NCBI RefSeq assembly: GCF_011355085.1
Contig: NZ_VXCP01000011.1
Location: forward strand, 36,750 to 100,749
Source of the DNA: Pseudomonas akapageensis
GTDB taxonomy: Bacteria > Pseudomonadota > Gammaproteobacteria > Pseudomonadales > Pseudomonadaceae
DNA length: 64,000 nt
Reading direction: 5' to 3'
Shown one piece after another: positions 45,974 through 55,088 of this stretch (position 1 is the first letter of the stretch; each line of letters opens with the position of its first letter). The position numbers and the translations under genes were made by a program. Below the pieces are notes generated by a model. That model was not told the DNA's origin. It made no database searches and saw nothing but the letters and a program-made list of their open reading frames with translations.

Positions 45974-46957
45974 TTACGGGGTGACGAAGTGGGTATCGAC
46001 CAGTTCGTCGTAACGGACGTCGAAGCGCTTGCCTTGCAGCGCGCTCCAGGTCTCGTTGGCCAGGCGGATCACGCCTTTGATGTCGCCGGCCTTGGTAGGA
46101 GTGCCGAGCAGTTCTTCGCTCATGGCCTGGTCGTAGAAACGCACGCCCTTGGCGGCATTGGCCATTTCCACCGGATCGGCCAGGTAGCCGCCGACGCCCT
46201 TGGCCATGATCGCGTAGGCTTCCTGCGGATGTTCCCTGGTGTACTGCACGGCCTTGTACAGACCGTTGACCAATGCCTTGACGTCCTCCGGCTGCTTCTC
46301 GATGACGTCGCAGTTGAGCGCCACTACGTCGACAATGACACCGGGGGTTTGCGTGCTGTCGATCAGCACCTTGCCCTGGCCCTTGGCGCTCACCAGCGAC
46401 AGGTGCGGCTCCCAGGTCACCGCCGCCGGAATGCGTCCGGCGATGAACGCCGTGGCGGCGTCGTCGGCGGTCATGTTTTCGATTTTCAGGTCGCTCATCT
46501 GCATGCCGTTGCGCTTGAGCAGGTAGGACAGCCAGAACTGCGAAACCGAGCCTTCGTTAACCGCCACCGACTGGCCCTTGAGCTCTTTCAGGCTGTTGAC
46601 CTCCTTGCCCACTAGCACGCCGTCGCCGCCGTGGCTGTCGTCCAGCGCGGCCACGGCCTTGAAGCAGAACTGCGGACGGTACTTGAGGATCTCGTCGATG
46701 GTCGAGGCCGAACCCGAGAGCTTGCCGGAAGCCTGGGCGGCCATGTACATCGACGCCTCTTCCATGGTGGTCAGTTGCAGGTCCAGGCCCTGCTCCTTGA
46801 AATAGCCGAGATCGCGGGCCAGGTACAGCGGGCCGTAGCCGACCCAGGTGGTATGGCCGATGGACAGGGTGCCGGCCTGGGTGCCGGTGGCGACTCCCAG
46901 GGCCAGCGCAGTAGTTGCAAGGGACAGCGCGGAACGCTTGAGCAAGGGCTTGAACAT
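45974..46957 (-). CDS. ABC importer substrate-binding protein, TauA/NMT1-like
   Basis: The 327-residue protein has a signal peptide (LSLATTALALGVATGTQA) and a type II binding fold: GYGPLYLARDLGYFKEQGLD and LKGQSVAVNEGSVSQFWLSY. It should catch the substrate for the importer in the periplasm. GGGAG precedes the ATG. Its ligand cannot be read from sequence; sulfonates, amines or nitrogen heterocycles are possible. Confidence 0.88.
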   Translation of the reverse strand: MFKPLLKRSALSLATTALALGVATGTQAGTLSIGHTTWVGYGPLYLARDLGYFKEQGLDLQLTTMEEASMYMAAQASGKLSGSASTIDEILKYRPQFCFKAVAALDDSHGGDGVLVGKEVNSLKELKGQSVAVNEGSVSQFWLSYLLKRNGMQMSDLKIENMTADDAATAFIAGRIPAAVTWEPHLSLVSAKGQGKVLIDSTQTPGVIVDVVALNCDVIEKQPEDVKALVNGLYKAVQYTREHPQEAYAIMAKGVGGYLADPVEMANAAKGVRFYDQAMSEELLGTPTKAGDIKGVIRLANETWSALQGKRFDVRYDELVDTHFVTP

Positions 46958-47039
46958 GGAACACTCCCACAGCCTGTTGGCTTAGTTATTGGATTGCGGG
47001 GCAGTACTGGCCAAAAAAAGGCCAAAAAGGGTTCCGTCG

Positions 47040-47061
47040 CGCCGGCCCTCATGGGCCGGCG
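47040..47061 (-). terminator. Hairpin between aminotransferase and binding protein genes
   Basis: CGCCGGCCC and GGGCCGGCG form a 9-bp stem with a four-base loop after the aminotransferase stop. A T-rich stretch comes only some 12 bases later, so it may attenuate rather than end the cluster transcript. Confidence 0.5.
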
Positions 47062-47099
47062 TGATTAGGTAGAACAAGGAATGGAACGGCGGGGCTGAC

Positions 47100-48482
47100 T
47101 TACAGCCGCCCGAGCTCCCGGGCTGTGCGGTCCACCGCGCGCCGGGTCTTCTCGATCAGCTCATCGAGTTCGCTGCGGGTGGCGATCAGGGCGGGTGCCA
47201 TGATCATCCGGCCGAGGGTGGCGCGGATGATCAGACCCTCTTCGAAGCCATGGGTGCGGCAGCTCCAGGTGATGTCCGACTCATTGGCGAAACGCTTGCG
47301 CGTGGCCTTGTCTTCAGCAAACTGCAAGGCAGCGACCATCCCGGCGCCCTGGATCTCGCCCACCAGCGGGTGATTGCCAAACACCTCGCGCAGGCAACGC
47401 TGCAGGTAGGGACCGGTGTCCTGCTTGACCCGGGTGACCACCCCCTCGTCGCGCAGCGCCTTGAGATTGGCCGTAGCCACGGCAGCGGCCACCGGGTGTC
47501 CGGAGTAGGTCAGGCCATGGGCAAACACCCCGCCCTGCTCCACCAGCACTTCGGCTATCTTGCGCGACAGCACCAGGCCGCCCATGGGGATGTAACCGGA
47601 GGTCAGGCCCTTGGCGATCGACAGGGTGTCCGGCTCGAAGCCGAAGTATTCATGGGCGAACCATTCGCCGGTGCGACCAAAGCCACCGATCACCTCGTCA
47701 GCGCACAACAGCACGTCGTACTGACGGCAGATGCGCTGGATTTCCGGCCAGTAGCTCTCGGGCGGGAAGATCATGCCGCCAGCACCCTGGAACGGCTCGG
47801 CGATGAAGCCGGCGACGTTCTCGGCGCCCAGTTCGAGGATCTTCTCCTCCAGCTGGCGGGCGGCACGCAGGCCGAACTCTGCCGGTGTCAGGTCGCCTTC
47901 GTGGCCATACCAGTAGGGTTCATCGATGTGCGCGATATCGGGGATCATCCCGCCCATCTCGTGCATGAACTTCATGCCACCGAGCGCGGTACTGGCCAGG
48001 GTCGAACCGTGGTAACCGTTCCAGCGACCGATCATGACCTTCTTCTGCGGCTTGCCGAGGATCTGCCAGTAACGGCGCACGGTGCGGATCAGTGCCTCGT
48101 TGGCCTCGGAGCCGGAGTTGGTGTAGATCGCGTGGCTGTAGTGTTTGGGCAACAGGCTGAACAGCACTTCGGACAGCTCAACCACCGCCGGGTGGGTGGT
48201 GTGGAAGAACATGTTGTAGTACGGCAGCTGCTCCAGCTGGCGGCTGGCGGCGGCGGCCAGGTCCTTGCGACCGTAGCCCAGGTTGGTACACCACAGGCCC
48301 GACATACCGTCCAGATAACGATTGCCGTCGTTGTCCCACAGGGCCAGGCCTTCGCCGCGCACCATCACCCGCGGCCCTTCTTCGTTCAGGGCTTTCTGGT
48401 CGACGAACGCATGGATGTGGTGGGCCGCATCCAGGGCCTGGTAATCACTGGTCGTGCGACGTTGTTCGAATTGCGCGGTCAT
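47100..48482 (-). CDS. Class III aminotransferase
   Basis: The 460-residue protein is a PLP aminotransferase of the omega-amino acid group: TNSGSEANEALIRTVRRYW, LLCADEVIGGFGRTGEWFAH and SIAKGLTSGYIPMGGLV with the PLP Lys. It resembles SpuC-type polyamine and beta-alanine transaminases. It lies directly after the aldehyde dehydrogenase gene, so it probably makes the aldehyde that enzyme oxidises. Confidence 0.9.
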   Translation of the reverse strand: MTAQFEQRRTTSDYQALDAAHHIHAFVDQKALNEEGPRVMVRGEGLALWDNDGNRYLDGMSGLWCTNLGYGRKDLAAAASRQLEQLPYYNMFFHTTHPAVVELSEVLFSLLPKHYSHAIYTNSGSEANEALIRTVRRYWQILGKPQKKVMIGRWNGYHGSTLASTALGGMKFMHEMGGMIPDIAHIDEPYWYGHEGDLTPAEFGLRAARQLEEKILELGAENVAGFIAEPFQGAGGMIFPPESYWPEIQRICRQYDVLLCADEVIGGFGRTGEWFAHEYFGFEPDTLSIAKGLTSGYIPMGGLVLSRKIAEVLVEQGGVFAHGLTYSGHPVAAAVATANLKALRDEGVVTRVKQDTGPYLQRCLREVFGNHPLVGEIQGAGMVAALQFAEDKATRKRFANESDITWSCRTHGFEEGLIIRATLGRMIMAPALIATRSELDELIEKTRRAVDRTARELGRL

Positions 48483-48536
48483 TGCATGTCTCCTTGGTGC
48501 TGGGTGACGTAATCTTTTTGTTATTGGCTGCTTGAA

Positions 48537-50030
48537 TCAGCGCAGCTGGAACCAGGTGGTTTTCAGCTGGGTGTACTTGTCGAATGAATGCAGCGACAGG
48601 TCGCGGCCGAAGCCAGACTGCTTGCCACCGCCGAAGGGCACGCTGACGTCGAGGGCGTCGACGGTGTTCACCGACACGGTGCCAGCATTCAGGCGTCGGG
48701 CCACGCGGTGGGCGCGGTGCAGGTCATCACTCCACAGCGAGGCGGCCAGGCCGTAGATGCTGTCGTTGGCCAGACGCACGGCCTGGTCTTCGTTGTCGAA
48801 CGGGGTCACCGCCAGCACCGGGCCGAACACTTCCTCGCGGGCCAGGCGCATGTCCGCGCTTACTCCGGTGAAGATCGTCGGCTCGATGAAGTTGTTCGAG
48901 CCATTGAAACTCAAGCGTCGGCCTCCGCAGACCAGGTTCGCCCCACTGTTGCGAGCGCTGTCAATGAAGTCCATCACGCTGTCGGCCTGGCGCGTGTCGA
49001 CGATGGCGCCGGCGCGGCTTTGTGGATTGAGCGGATCACCCGGCTGCCACTCCCGGGCCTTGGCGATCAGGCGCTCGACGAATTCGTCGTGAATCTTGCG
49101 CTCTACCAGCAGCCGCGAGTTGGCCGAGCAGACTTCGCCCTGGTTGAAGAAAATCCCGAACGCCGCCTTCTCCGCCGCCAGATCCAGATCCTGGCAGTCG
49201 GCAAACACCAGATTGGCGCTCTTGCCGCCGCACTCCAGCCAGACCTGCTTGAGGTTCGACTGCGCGGCGTATTGCATGAAGTACTTGCCCACCTGGGTCG
49301 AACCGGTGAAGGCCAGGCAATCCACGTCCGGGTGCAGACCCAGCGCCTTGCCGGCACTCTCGCCCAGCCCCGGCACCACGCTCAGCACGCCTTCCGGCAA
49401 CCCGGCCTCCAGTGCCAACTCGCCCAGGCGCAGGGCGGAAAACGGCGACTGCTCGGCGGGCTTGAGGATCACCGAGTTGCCGGCGGCCAGCGCCGGAGCG
49501 AGTTTCCAGGCCGCCATGTCCAGCGGGAAGTTCCAGGGCACCACGGCCGCGACCACGCCGAGCGGCACGCGGGTGATGGTGGCCAGGGCATTCTGCGCGG
49601 TGGGCGCCACCTGGTCGTACAGTTTGTCGAGGCTTTCGCCATACCAGGCGAACACACCGGCGGCGCCTGGCACGTCGATGTTGTAGGCATCCATCACCGG
49701 CTTGCCCATGTTCAGCGAATCGAGCAGCGCGAGCTCCTCGCGGTTGCTCAGGATCAGCTCGGCCAGGCGCAACAGCACTTTCTTGCGCTCCACCGGTGCC
49801 ATGCGTGCCCAGGGGCCGTTCTCGAAGGCCTGGCGTGCGGCGCGCACTGCAGCGTCGACTTCAACGGCGCCGCAGGCGGCGACATTGGCCAGCAACTGGT
49901 TGGTGGCCGGGTTGATCGCCGCGAAGGTCGCGCCTGACTCGGCAGCAACCTGACGGCCGCCGATCAGGGCCCGGTCGATAAAGCGCTGGCTGCGTGCACG
50001 CTGTTGCCAATCATTGAGTTCGAACACCAT
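48537..50030 (-). CDS. Aldehyde dehydrogenase
   Basis: The 497-residue protein has the NAD-binding TRVPLGVVAAVVPWNFPLDM, LECGGKSANLVFADCQDLDL with the general base Glu, and NQGEVCSANSRLLVE with the catalytic Cys. It is close to PuuC/KauB amine-derived aldehyde dehydrogenases. The ATG at 50030 follows AAGGAG. It precedes the aminotransferase in the same operon. Confidence 0.92.
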   Translation of the reverse strand: MVFELNDWQQRARSQRFIDRALIGGRQVAAESGATFAAINPATNQLLANVAACGAVEVDAAVRAARQAFENGPWARMAPVERKKVLLRLAELILSNREELALLDSLNMGKPVMDAYNIDVPGAAGVFAWYGESLDKLYDQVAPTAQNALATITRVPLGVVAAVVPWNFPLDMAAWKLAPALAAGNSVILKPAEQSPFSALRLGELALEAGLPEGVLSVVPGLGESAGKALGLHPDVDCLAFTGSTQVGKYFMQYAAQSNLKQVWLECGGKSANLVFADCQDLDLAAEKAAFGIFFNQGEVCSANSRLLVERKIHDEFVERLIAKAREWQPGDPLNPQSRAGAIVDTRQADSVMDFIDSARNSGANLVCGGRRLSFNGSNNFIEPTIFTGVSADMRLAREEVFGPVLAVTPFDNEDQAVRLANDSIYGLAASLWSDDLHRAHRVARRLNAGTVSVNTVDALDVSVPFGGGKQSGFGRDLSLHSFDKYTQLKTTWFQLR

Positions 50031-50153
50031 TGGGCTCCTTCGCTTGCAACCGGTCATGGCCGGTCATGGTTATTTTTGGATGGATCGATAGTGGCTGAAG
50101 GTGCTGCTAAGGAAAATTATTAAATATGTGCTCTGGGGATATGAAAAAGTTGG
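50031..50153. promoter_or_regulatory. Gap upstream of aldehyde dehydrogenase with AT-rich motif
   Basis: AAAATTATTAAATAT (50113-50127) lies in this 123-base gap. It resembles the AT-rich motif upstream of the monooxygenase at 44077, so both may bind one regulator. This is a weak similarity by eye. Confidence 0.3.
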
Positions 50154-51308
50154 TTAGCCGTCCTGCAGGTGCTGCGCCAGGCGGTCCAGCATGGCATCAC
50201 AGGCGGCAAGCTGGTCGAGGCTGACGAATTCGTCGGGCTTGTGCCCCTGGTCCATGCTGCCGGGGCCACAGACCACCGTGGGAATACCCGCCTGGGCGAA
50301 CAACCCGCCCTCGGTACCGAAGGCCACGGTGCCGAATTCGCGAGAACCACTGAGCTGTGCAATCAGTTCAGCCGCTTCACTGTGGGGATCGGTCGCCAGC
50401 CCCGGATAAGCACTCAGGGGCTGAAAACGGATCGACGTCCGGGGCTGCACCGCCTGCATCTGCGGCAGCAGTTCTTCCCTGGCGTATTCCTGTAATTGAT
50501 CGGCGACCTGCTGTGCATCGAAGTCGGGCAAGGCGCGCACTTCGAAGTCGAACTGGCACTCGGCGGGGACGATGTTCAGCGCCCGGCCGCCGCTGATCAT
50601 GCCGGTCTGCACCGTCGAGTAAGGCGGGTCGAAGCGCTCATCATGCGAGTCCTTCGCGGCCAGGCCTTGGCCGATCTGACCGAGTCGGCCGATCAGCCGG
50701 GCGGCGTATTCAATGGCATTGACTCCCTGGGGCGCATACGCCGAATGGCAGGCCGCGCCCTGCACACAACAGCGCATGGCCAGCTTGCCCTTGTGCCCGA
50801 GGACCGGGCGCATTTCGGTTGGCTCACCGATGATGCAGACAATCGGCTTGTGCTCACGCTGCTCCAATGCCTCAAGCAGCGAGCGCACGCCGAGGCAGCC
50901 AACCTCCTCGTCATAGGAGAACGCCAGGTGCACCGGCAAGCGCAGGGGTTTGGCGAGCAGGCGCGGCACCGCCGCCAGCACGCAGGCCAGGTAGCCCTTC
51001 ATGTCTGCCGTGCCACGACCATACAGCTTGCCGTCGTGCTCGCTCAGGGTGAACGGATCGACCGTCCAGGCCTGGCCATCCACCGGCACCACGTCGGTAT
51101 GCCCGGACAGCGCCACGCCGCCGCGGTCTCGCGGGCCAAGAGTGGCGAACAGGTTGGCCTTGGTCCGTTCGGCGTTGAACAGCAGTTCGCTCTCGCAGCC
51201 GAAACTTGCCAGGTAGTCTCGGATAAATTCGATCAGCGCCAGATTGGACTCGCGGCTGACGGTGTTAAAGGCAATCAGCCGGGCCAGCAGCTCACGACTT
51301 GTCGACAT
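50154..51308 (-). CDS. ArgE-like M20 deacylase
   Basis: The 384-residue protein is a zinc M20 hydrolase of the acetylornithine deacetylase type: VALSGHTDVVPVDGQAW, YGRGTADMKGYLACVLAAVP and DEEVGCLGVRSLLEALEQ with the catalytic Glu pair. It removes an acyl group from an N-acyl amino acid. In this cluster, with an importer and transaminase, the substrate is likely a catabolic compound rather than acetylornithine. Confidence 0.88.
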   Translation of the reverse strand: MSTSRELLARLIAFNTVSRESNLALIEFIRDYLASFGCESELLFNAERTKANLFATLGPRDRGGVALSGHTDVVPVDGQAWTVDPFTLSEHDGKLYGRGTADMKGYLACVLAAVPRLLAKPLRLPVHLAFSYDEEVGCLGVRSLLEALEQREHKPIVCIIGEPTEMRPVLGHKGKLAMRCCVQGAACHSAYAPQGVNAIEYAARLIGRLGQIGQGLAAKDSHDERFDPPYSTVQTGMISGGRALNIVPAECQFDFEVRALPDFDAQQVADQLQEYAREELLPQMQAVQPRTSIRFQPLSAYPGLATDPHSEAAELIAQLSGSREFGTVAFGTEGGLFAQAGIPTVVCGPGSMDQGHKPDEFVSLDQLAACDAMLDRLAQHLQDG

Positions 51309-51377
51309 GGGGGCCTCCTTGATGGCGGAAAATGAAGGCTGGGCCGATTGCCCGGCAACCCGCTCAGCCCAGAGGAA

Positions 51378-52052
51378 TTACTCGTCGCCAGGCACGCCGT
51401 AGCTCGGCGCCCGAGTCGGGTCCAGCGCGCGGGTGATGTAGTCCTGCATTTGCGGGCTATAGGCCGTCCAGAGTGCCTGCAGCTCACCGATCGGATCATC
51501 CTCCGACCAGTCCACCCGCAGGTTGACGATCGGCCAGAGCAGATCGCTGACCACCGACAGCGCCGCCGAATGCACCACACCGGCCTCGCCGCCTTCGGCA
51601 AGCCCGGCATGCATCGCGGCCATCAGGCGGTCCGCCAGGCAGCCTTCGCTCTGTTCGAAGGTCGTGACCATGCGTTCGATCACTTCACTGCTGGCCAGCA
51701 TGTTGCCGGCCGCGACGCATTGCTCGCCGGCCAGCGCATGGTTGATGCCCAGCGATTGCGTGCCGCTGAACAAGGCCGTGCGGCCTTGATGGTCGATCAC
51801 CGTGACCTGGCGGTATTGGCTGAAACCATTGCTGCTCAGGGCCCGGTCGAGGGCTTGTGCCGGTTCCAGGCCGGCATCCAGCCCGTCGAGAATCTGCGGG
51901 CCCAGCGCTGGCAGGGTCACGTTCTGCGAGGCGACCGCCCCAACCCCCGCACGCAGCCAGGGGCAACGTGCGCCGACGGCGATGCTGGAGGAACTGATGG
52001 CAATGCCCAACTGCCCGGTTTCGGCACAACGGCCAACGATGGAAAACGTCAT
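51378..52052 (-). CDS. DUF1028 Ntn-hydrolase-like protein
   Basis: The 224-residue protein is a DUF1028 member: MTFSIVGRCAETGQLGIAIS, SSIAVGARCPWLRAGVGAVA and ASQNVTLPALGPQILDGL. The family has an Ntn-hydrolase-like fold and often sits in amino acid or amide catabolic clusters. It lies between RidA copy 2 and the ArgE-like gene. Confidence 0.88.
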   Translation of the reverse strand: MTFSIVGRCAETGQLGIAISSSSIAVGARCPWLRAGVGAVASQNVTLPALGPQILDGLDAGLEPAQALDRALSSNGFSQYRQVTVIDHQGRTALFSGTQSLGINHALAGEQCVAAGNMLASSEVIERMVTTFEQSEGCLADRLMAAMHAGLAEGGEAGVVHSAALSVVSDLLWPIVNLRVDWSEDDPIGELQALWTAYSPQMQDYITRALDPTRAPSYGVPGDE

Positions 52053-52062
52053 GGTGTGCTCC

Positions 52063-52479
52063 TCAGTCCGGTATCACGGCAATCACGTCGATTTCCATCA
52101 GCCACTGGGGCTGGCCGAGTGCCGACACCACCAGCCCCGTGGAAATCGGAAACACGCCCTTGAGCCACTTGCCAACCTCCTGGTAGACCGGCTCGCGGTA
52201 ACGCGGGTCGATGATGTAGGTGGTGGTCTTGACGATGTGGCTCAGGTCGCTGCCGGCTTCTTCGAGCAGTTGCTTGACGTTGCGCATGGCCTGCTCGGCC
52301 TGGGCCCGGGGATCACCCAGACCGACGAGGCGCCCCTCGAAATCGGTGCCGACCTGGCCGCGGACGTAAACGGTATTGCCGGCGCGTACGGCCTGGCACA
52401 GGTCGTTGTCCAGGGACTGGTTGGGGTAGGTTTCCTTGGTGTTGAACATGCGGATGCGGGTGTGGGTGGGTTGTGACAT
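52063..52479 (-). CDS. RidA-family protein (copy 2)
   Basis: The 138-residue protein matches copy 1 at 42216 apart from the termini and about three substitutions (N/R, K/R, L/I), while the DNA differs at many third positions. GAGGATTAATAG precedes the ATG. It probably clears enamine intermediates made in the cluster. Confidence 0.92.
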   Translation of the reverse strand: MSQPTHTRIRMFNTKETYPNQSLDNDLCQAVRAGNTVYVRGQVGTDFEGRLVGLGDPRAQAEQAMRNVKQLLEEAGSDLSHIVKTTTYIIDPRYREPVYQEVGKWLKGVFPISTGLVVSALGQPQWLMEIDVIAVIPD

Positions 52480-52588
52480 CTATTAATCCTCGGAATGAAG
52501 GTCCTTCTGCCCATTCTGTTCACGAGGTGAGGCCAGCGAAATGATGATTTTTGTAGTCCCTGAACAGGAAAAAACTACGACCCACCAC

Positions 52589-53359
52589 TCAGTCGTATTC
52601 CGCCTCTTCGTGCTCGCCCAACAACCGACGTTGCCTCGGCGTCGCCGCGGCCAGGACCTCCGGGTTGAACTGCCAGTGCAGATAGGGCGAGAACTTCTGC
52701 GCCACCATCCGCCGGCCGTAGTGCACCTGCACCAGATAGCGGCTGCGGTCGGCGGTCAGGTTGCTGCTGCCGGCGTGCCAGAGTTCGCTGCGAAACATCA
52801 GCGCATCGCCGGCGCAGCACAGCACCGGCTGCGCGGGGCGGCCCTTCCAATGGCTTTCACCCTTGACCGGACGGCGACCGGCGCGGTGGCTGCCGGGGAT
52901 CACCAGGGTCGGGCAGAGGCTGGCGTCGATATCGTCGAGGTAGATTTGCACCGTGCAGATCTGCATCGGCAAGGTGAAGCCCGGATCGGCCAGCAGGCTT
53001 TGCGGCAGCTCCACGACCAGGTAATCCAGATGCGGTTCCAGGCCGACGAAGCCGGGATGGCAGCGCCAGGCCGTCTGGCCGATGATGTGGCAGTCGTCGC
53101 CAAGGGCGGCTTCGGCCAGCTCGATGACCCCGGGCAGGTCAAGAAACGGCAGCCACAGCGGGTCACGGTTGAACACGCATTTGTAGTGGTCGAGCAGCCC
53201 GCTGTAATCCCAATGCCGGGGTTTGAGCTGGTCGATGGCGTTGCGCAGGGTGGCGATGCCCATGCCATCGAGCACGCCAGGCAGCAAGACGAACCCTTCA
53301 CGGTGCAAGGCTTCAAGGCGCTTTGCAGTCAGCGGTGGTAAAGGGTCGATGGTGGCCAT
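52589..53359 (-). CDS. PhyH-family Fe(II)/2-oxoglutarate dioxygenase
   Basis: The 256-residue protein is a phytanoyl-CoA dioxygenase relative: LHREGFVLLPGVLDGMGIAT at the start, the HxD iron motif in EPHLDYLVVELPQ, and LVIPGSHRAGRRPVKGE typical of the family's second half. It likely hydroxylates a small molecule. It is first in the minus-strand cluster and divergent from an HD-domain gene. PhyH and HD-domain oxygenases act together in some phosphonate pathways (PhnY/PhnZ). Confidence 0.85.
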   Translation of the reverse strand: MATIDPLPPLTAKRLEALHREGFVLLPGVLDGMGIATLRNAIDQLKPRHWDYSGLLDHYKCVFNRDPLWLPFLDLPGVIELAEAALGDDCHIIGQTAWRCHPGFVGLEPHLDYLVVELPQSLLADPGFTLPMQICTVQIYLDDIDASLCPTLVIPGSHRAGRRPVKGESHWKGRPAQPVLCCAGDALMFRSELWHAGSSNLTADRSRYLVQVHYGRRMVAQKFSPYLHWQFNPEVLAAATPRQRRLLGEHEEAEYD

Positions 53360-53518
53360 GGAGTGCTCCCGGCAATAGTCAGCACTCAGAGTTTAGCGCA
53401 CGTGCACCACGCCCCGGATGGCCGCCAAGGACACTAAGCTGGCACCCTGCGTGATTGGTCGCTAGCCGCGACACTCCTACACTGGTCGACACCACCCAAC
53501 AAACAATAAGAGAAGCCG
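53360..53518. promoter_or_regulatory. Divergent promoter region of catabolic cluster
   Basis: This 159-base gap lies between the PhyH and HD genes and must hold both promoters. I see no convincing -35/-10 or operator. Confidence 0.35.
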
Positions 53519-54106
53519 ATGAACAATCGCGCCAACTTCACCCACATGGATGACGGCACCGCCGAGGACTGGACTCACATTGCCAGGCATTTCCCGGGTT
53601 ACGCGGCCAAACTACCCGACCGCATCCTGACCCACCTCAAACTGCTGGACGGCGACTTCGGCGGCTTCCCGGTGGACCGCCTGACCCATTCGCTGCAAAC
53701 CGCCACCCTCGCCTACCGTGCCGGCGAAGACGAGGAATATGTGGTGTGCGCCCTGCTCCACGACATAGGTGACACCCTGGGCACCTACAACCACGCCGAC
53801 ATCGCCGCGGCCATGCTCAAGCCCTTCGTCAGCGAACAGAACCACTGGATGATCGAGAAGCACGCGATCTTCCAGGGCTACTACTTCTTCCATCACCTGG
53901 GCATGGACCGGCACCTGCGCGAGCAGTTCAAGGACCACCCGCAGTTCCAGCAAACCATCGAATTCTGCGCCCGTTACGACGCCGCGGCATTCGACCCGGA
54001 AGGCGAAACCCTGCCGCTGGAATTTTTCGAGCCCATGCTGCGTCGCGTTTTCGCCCAGCCGCGGCAGTCGCTGTACAAGAAAGTGACCGACGACGCTGCA
54101 GCCTGA
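53519..54106 (+). CDS. HD-domain protein, possible diiron oxygenase or hydrolase
   Basis: The 195-residue protein has an HD domain: THSLQTATLAYRAG, CALLHDIGDTLGTYNHADIA with the HD pair, EKHAIFQGYYFFHHLGMDRH and a late Asp in ARYDAAAFD. The spacing recalls MIOX/PhnZ-type HD oxygenases as well as HD phosphohydrolases. It is divergent from the PhyH gene, which favours a joint oxidative role, but this is inference. Confidence 0.75.
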   Translation: MNNRANFTHMDDGTAEDWTHIARHFPGYAAKLPDRILTHLKLLDGDFGGFPVDRLTHSLQTATLAYRAGEDEEYVVCALLHDIGDTLGTYNHADIAAAMLKPFVSEQNHWMIEKHAIFQGYYFFHHLGMDRHLREQFKDHPQFQQTIEFCARYDAAAFDPEGETLPLEFFEPMLRRVFAQPRQSLYKKVTDDAAA

Positions 54107-54120
54107 CCGTTACTCGTTAC

Positions 54121-54204
54121 CTCGTTCCCACGCTCCGCGTGGGAATGCCGTGTCAGACGCTCCAGCGTCGCAGGATGCATTCCCACGCGGAGCGTGGGAA
54201 CGAG
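54121..54204. repeat. REPIN, CTCGTTCCCACGC family
   Basis: CTCGTTCCCACGCTCCGCGT at 54121 and its complement ending at 54204 form the outer pair, with GACGCTCCAGCGTC as the inner palindrome. Confidence 0.9.
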
Positions 54205-54209
54205 AATCC

Positions 54210-55019
54210 TTAGTACTGAAACACCGGATTGCTCTCCTCCAGGATGCTCTGCAATCGCCGCTCCACCGCCGGTTTGATGAAGTCATGGGGGAGTATCCAG
54301 AAGCGCTTTTCCTGCACGGCGGCAAATACCAATGCCGCCAGTTCCAGCGGGCACATGCCCTGGCGAATGCTCGCGTCGAGCATCTCGCTCAACTGCGCAT
54401 CGGCAGCGCCGGCGACCTGGTTGGAGGCCATGATCTGGCTGGCCACCGGCCCCGGACACAGCACCGACACCGATACCTGCGCCTGTAGCTGGCTCAGTTC
54501 GTAATGCAGACTTTCCGAAAGCGCGACCACCGCCTGCTTGGTGACGTTGTACGGCGCCATCATGGGACTGCTGACCAGGCCCGCGAGCGAAGCGGTGTTG
54601 ATCACATGGGCAGGCCGGCCCTGCTCCAGCATCAGCGGGACAAAACTGCGAATGCCATTGATCACCCCGCGCAGGTTGATGTCGAGCATGCGCTGCCACT
54701 GGGATTCGGTGATCTCCCAGCAATAGCCGGTCTGCATCACCCCGGCATTGTTGAACAGCAGGTCGACGCCAGCGAAGCGTTCCACCGCCACATCACGCAA
54801 GCGCTCGACCTGCGCCGGGTCACCGACGTCGGTCACGCAGGCGACAGCCTCGACACCCTGCGCCTGCAATTGCGCACACAGCGCCTGCAGTCGCTGGCCG
54901 TCCACATCGCTGAGCACCAGGCGCATGCCCAGGCCGGCTGCGTATTCGGCCAGGCCACGGCCAATGCCGCTGGCCGCCCCGGTGATGACCGCGACGCGGC
55001 CTTGCTGTTCACTGCCCAT
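54210..55019 (-). CDS. SDR-family oxidoreductase
   Basis: The 269-residue protein is a classical short-chain dehydrogenase: VITGAASGIGRGLAEYAAG near the start, LLFNNAGVMQTG, and MAPYNVTKQAVVALSESL with the Tyr-Lys catalytic pair. It reduces or oxidises a carbonyl with NAD(P). It is encoded near the AraC-type regulator. Substrate unknown. Confidence 0.88.
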   Translation of the reverse strand: MGSEQQGRVAVITGAASGIGRGLAEYAAGLGMRLVLSDVDGQRLQALCAQLQAQGVEAVACVTDVGDPAQVERLRDVAVERFAGVDLLFNNAGVMQTGYCWEITESQWQRMLDINLRGVINGIRSFVPLMLEQGRPAHVINTASLAGLVSSPMMAPYNVTKQAVVALSESLHYELSQLQAQVSVSVLCPGPVASQIMASNQVAGAADAQLSEMLDASIRQGMCPLELAALVFAAVQEKRFWILPHDFIKPAVERRLQSILEESNPVFQY

Positions 55020-55088
55020 GCTGCTGCTCCTACCGACTGTTCGAATGACATCAGTAGAGCCGCCCGCGCCGGATCAGCCATCGTCCAT

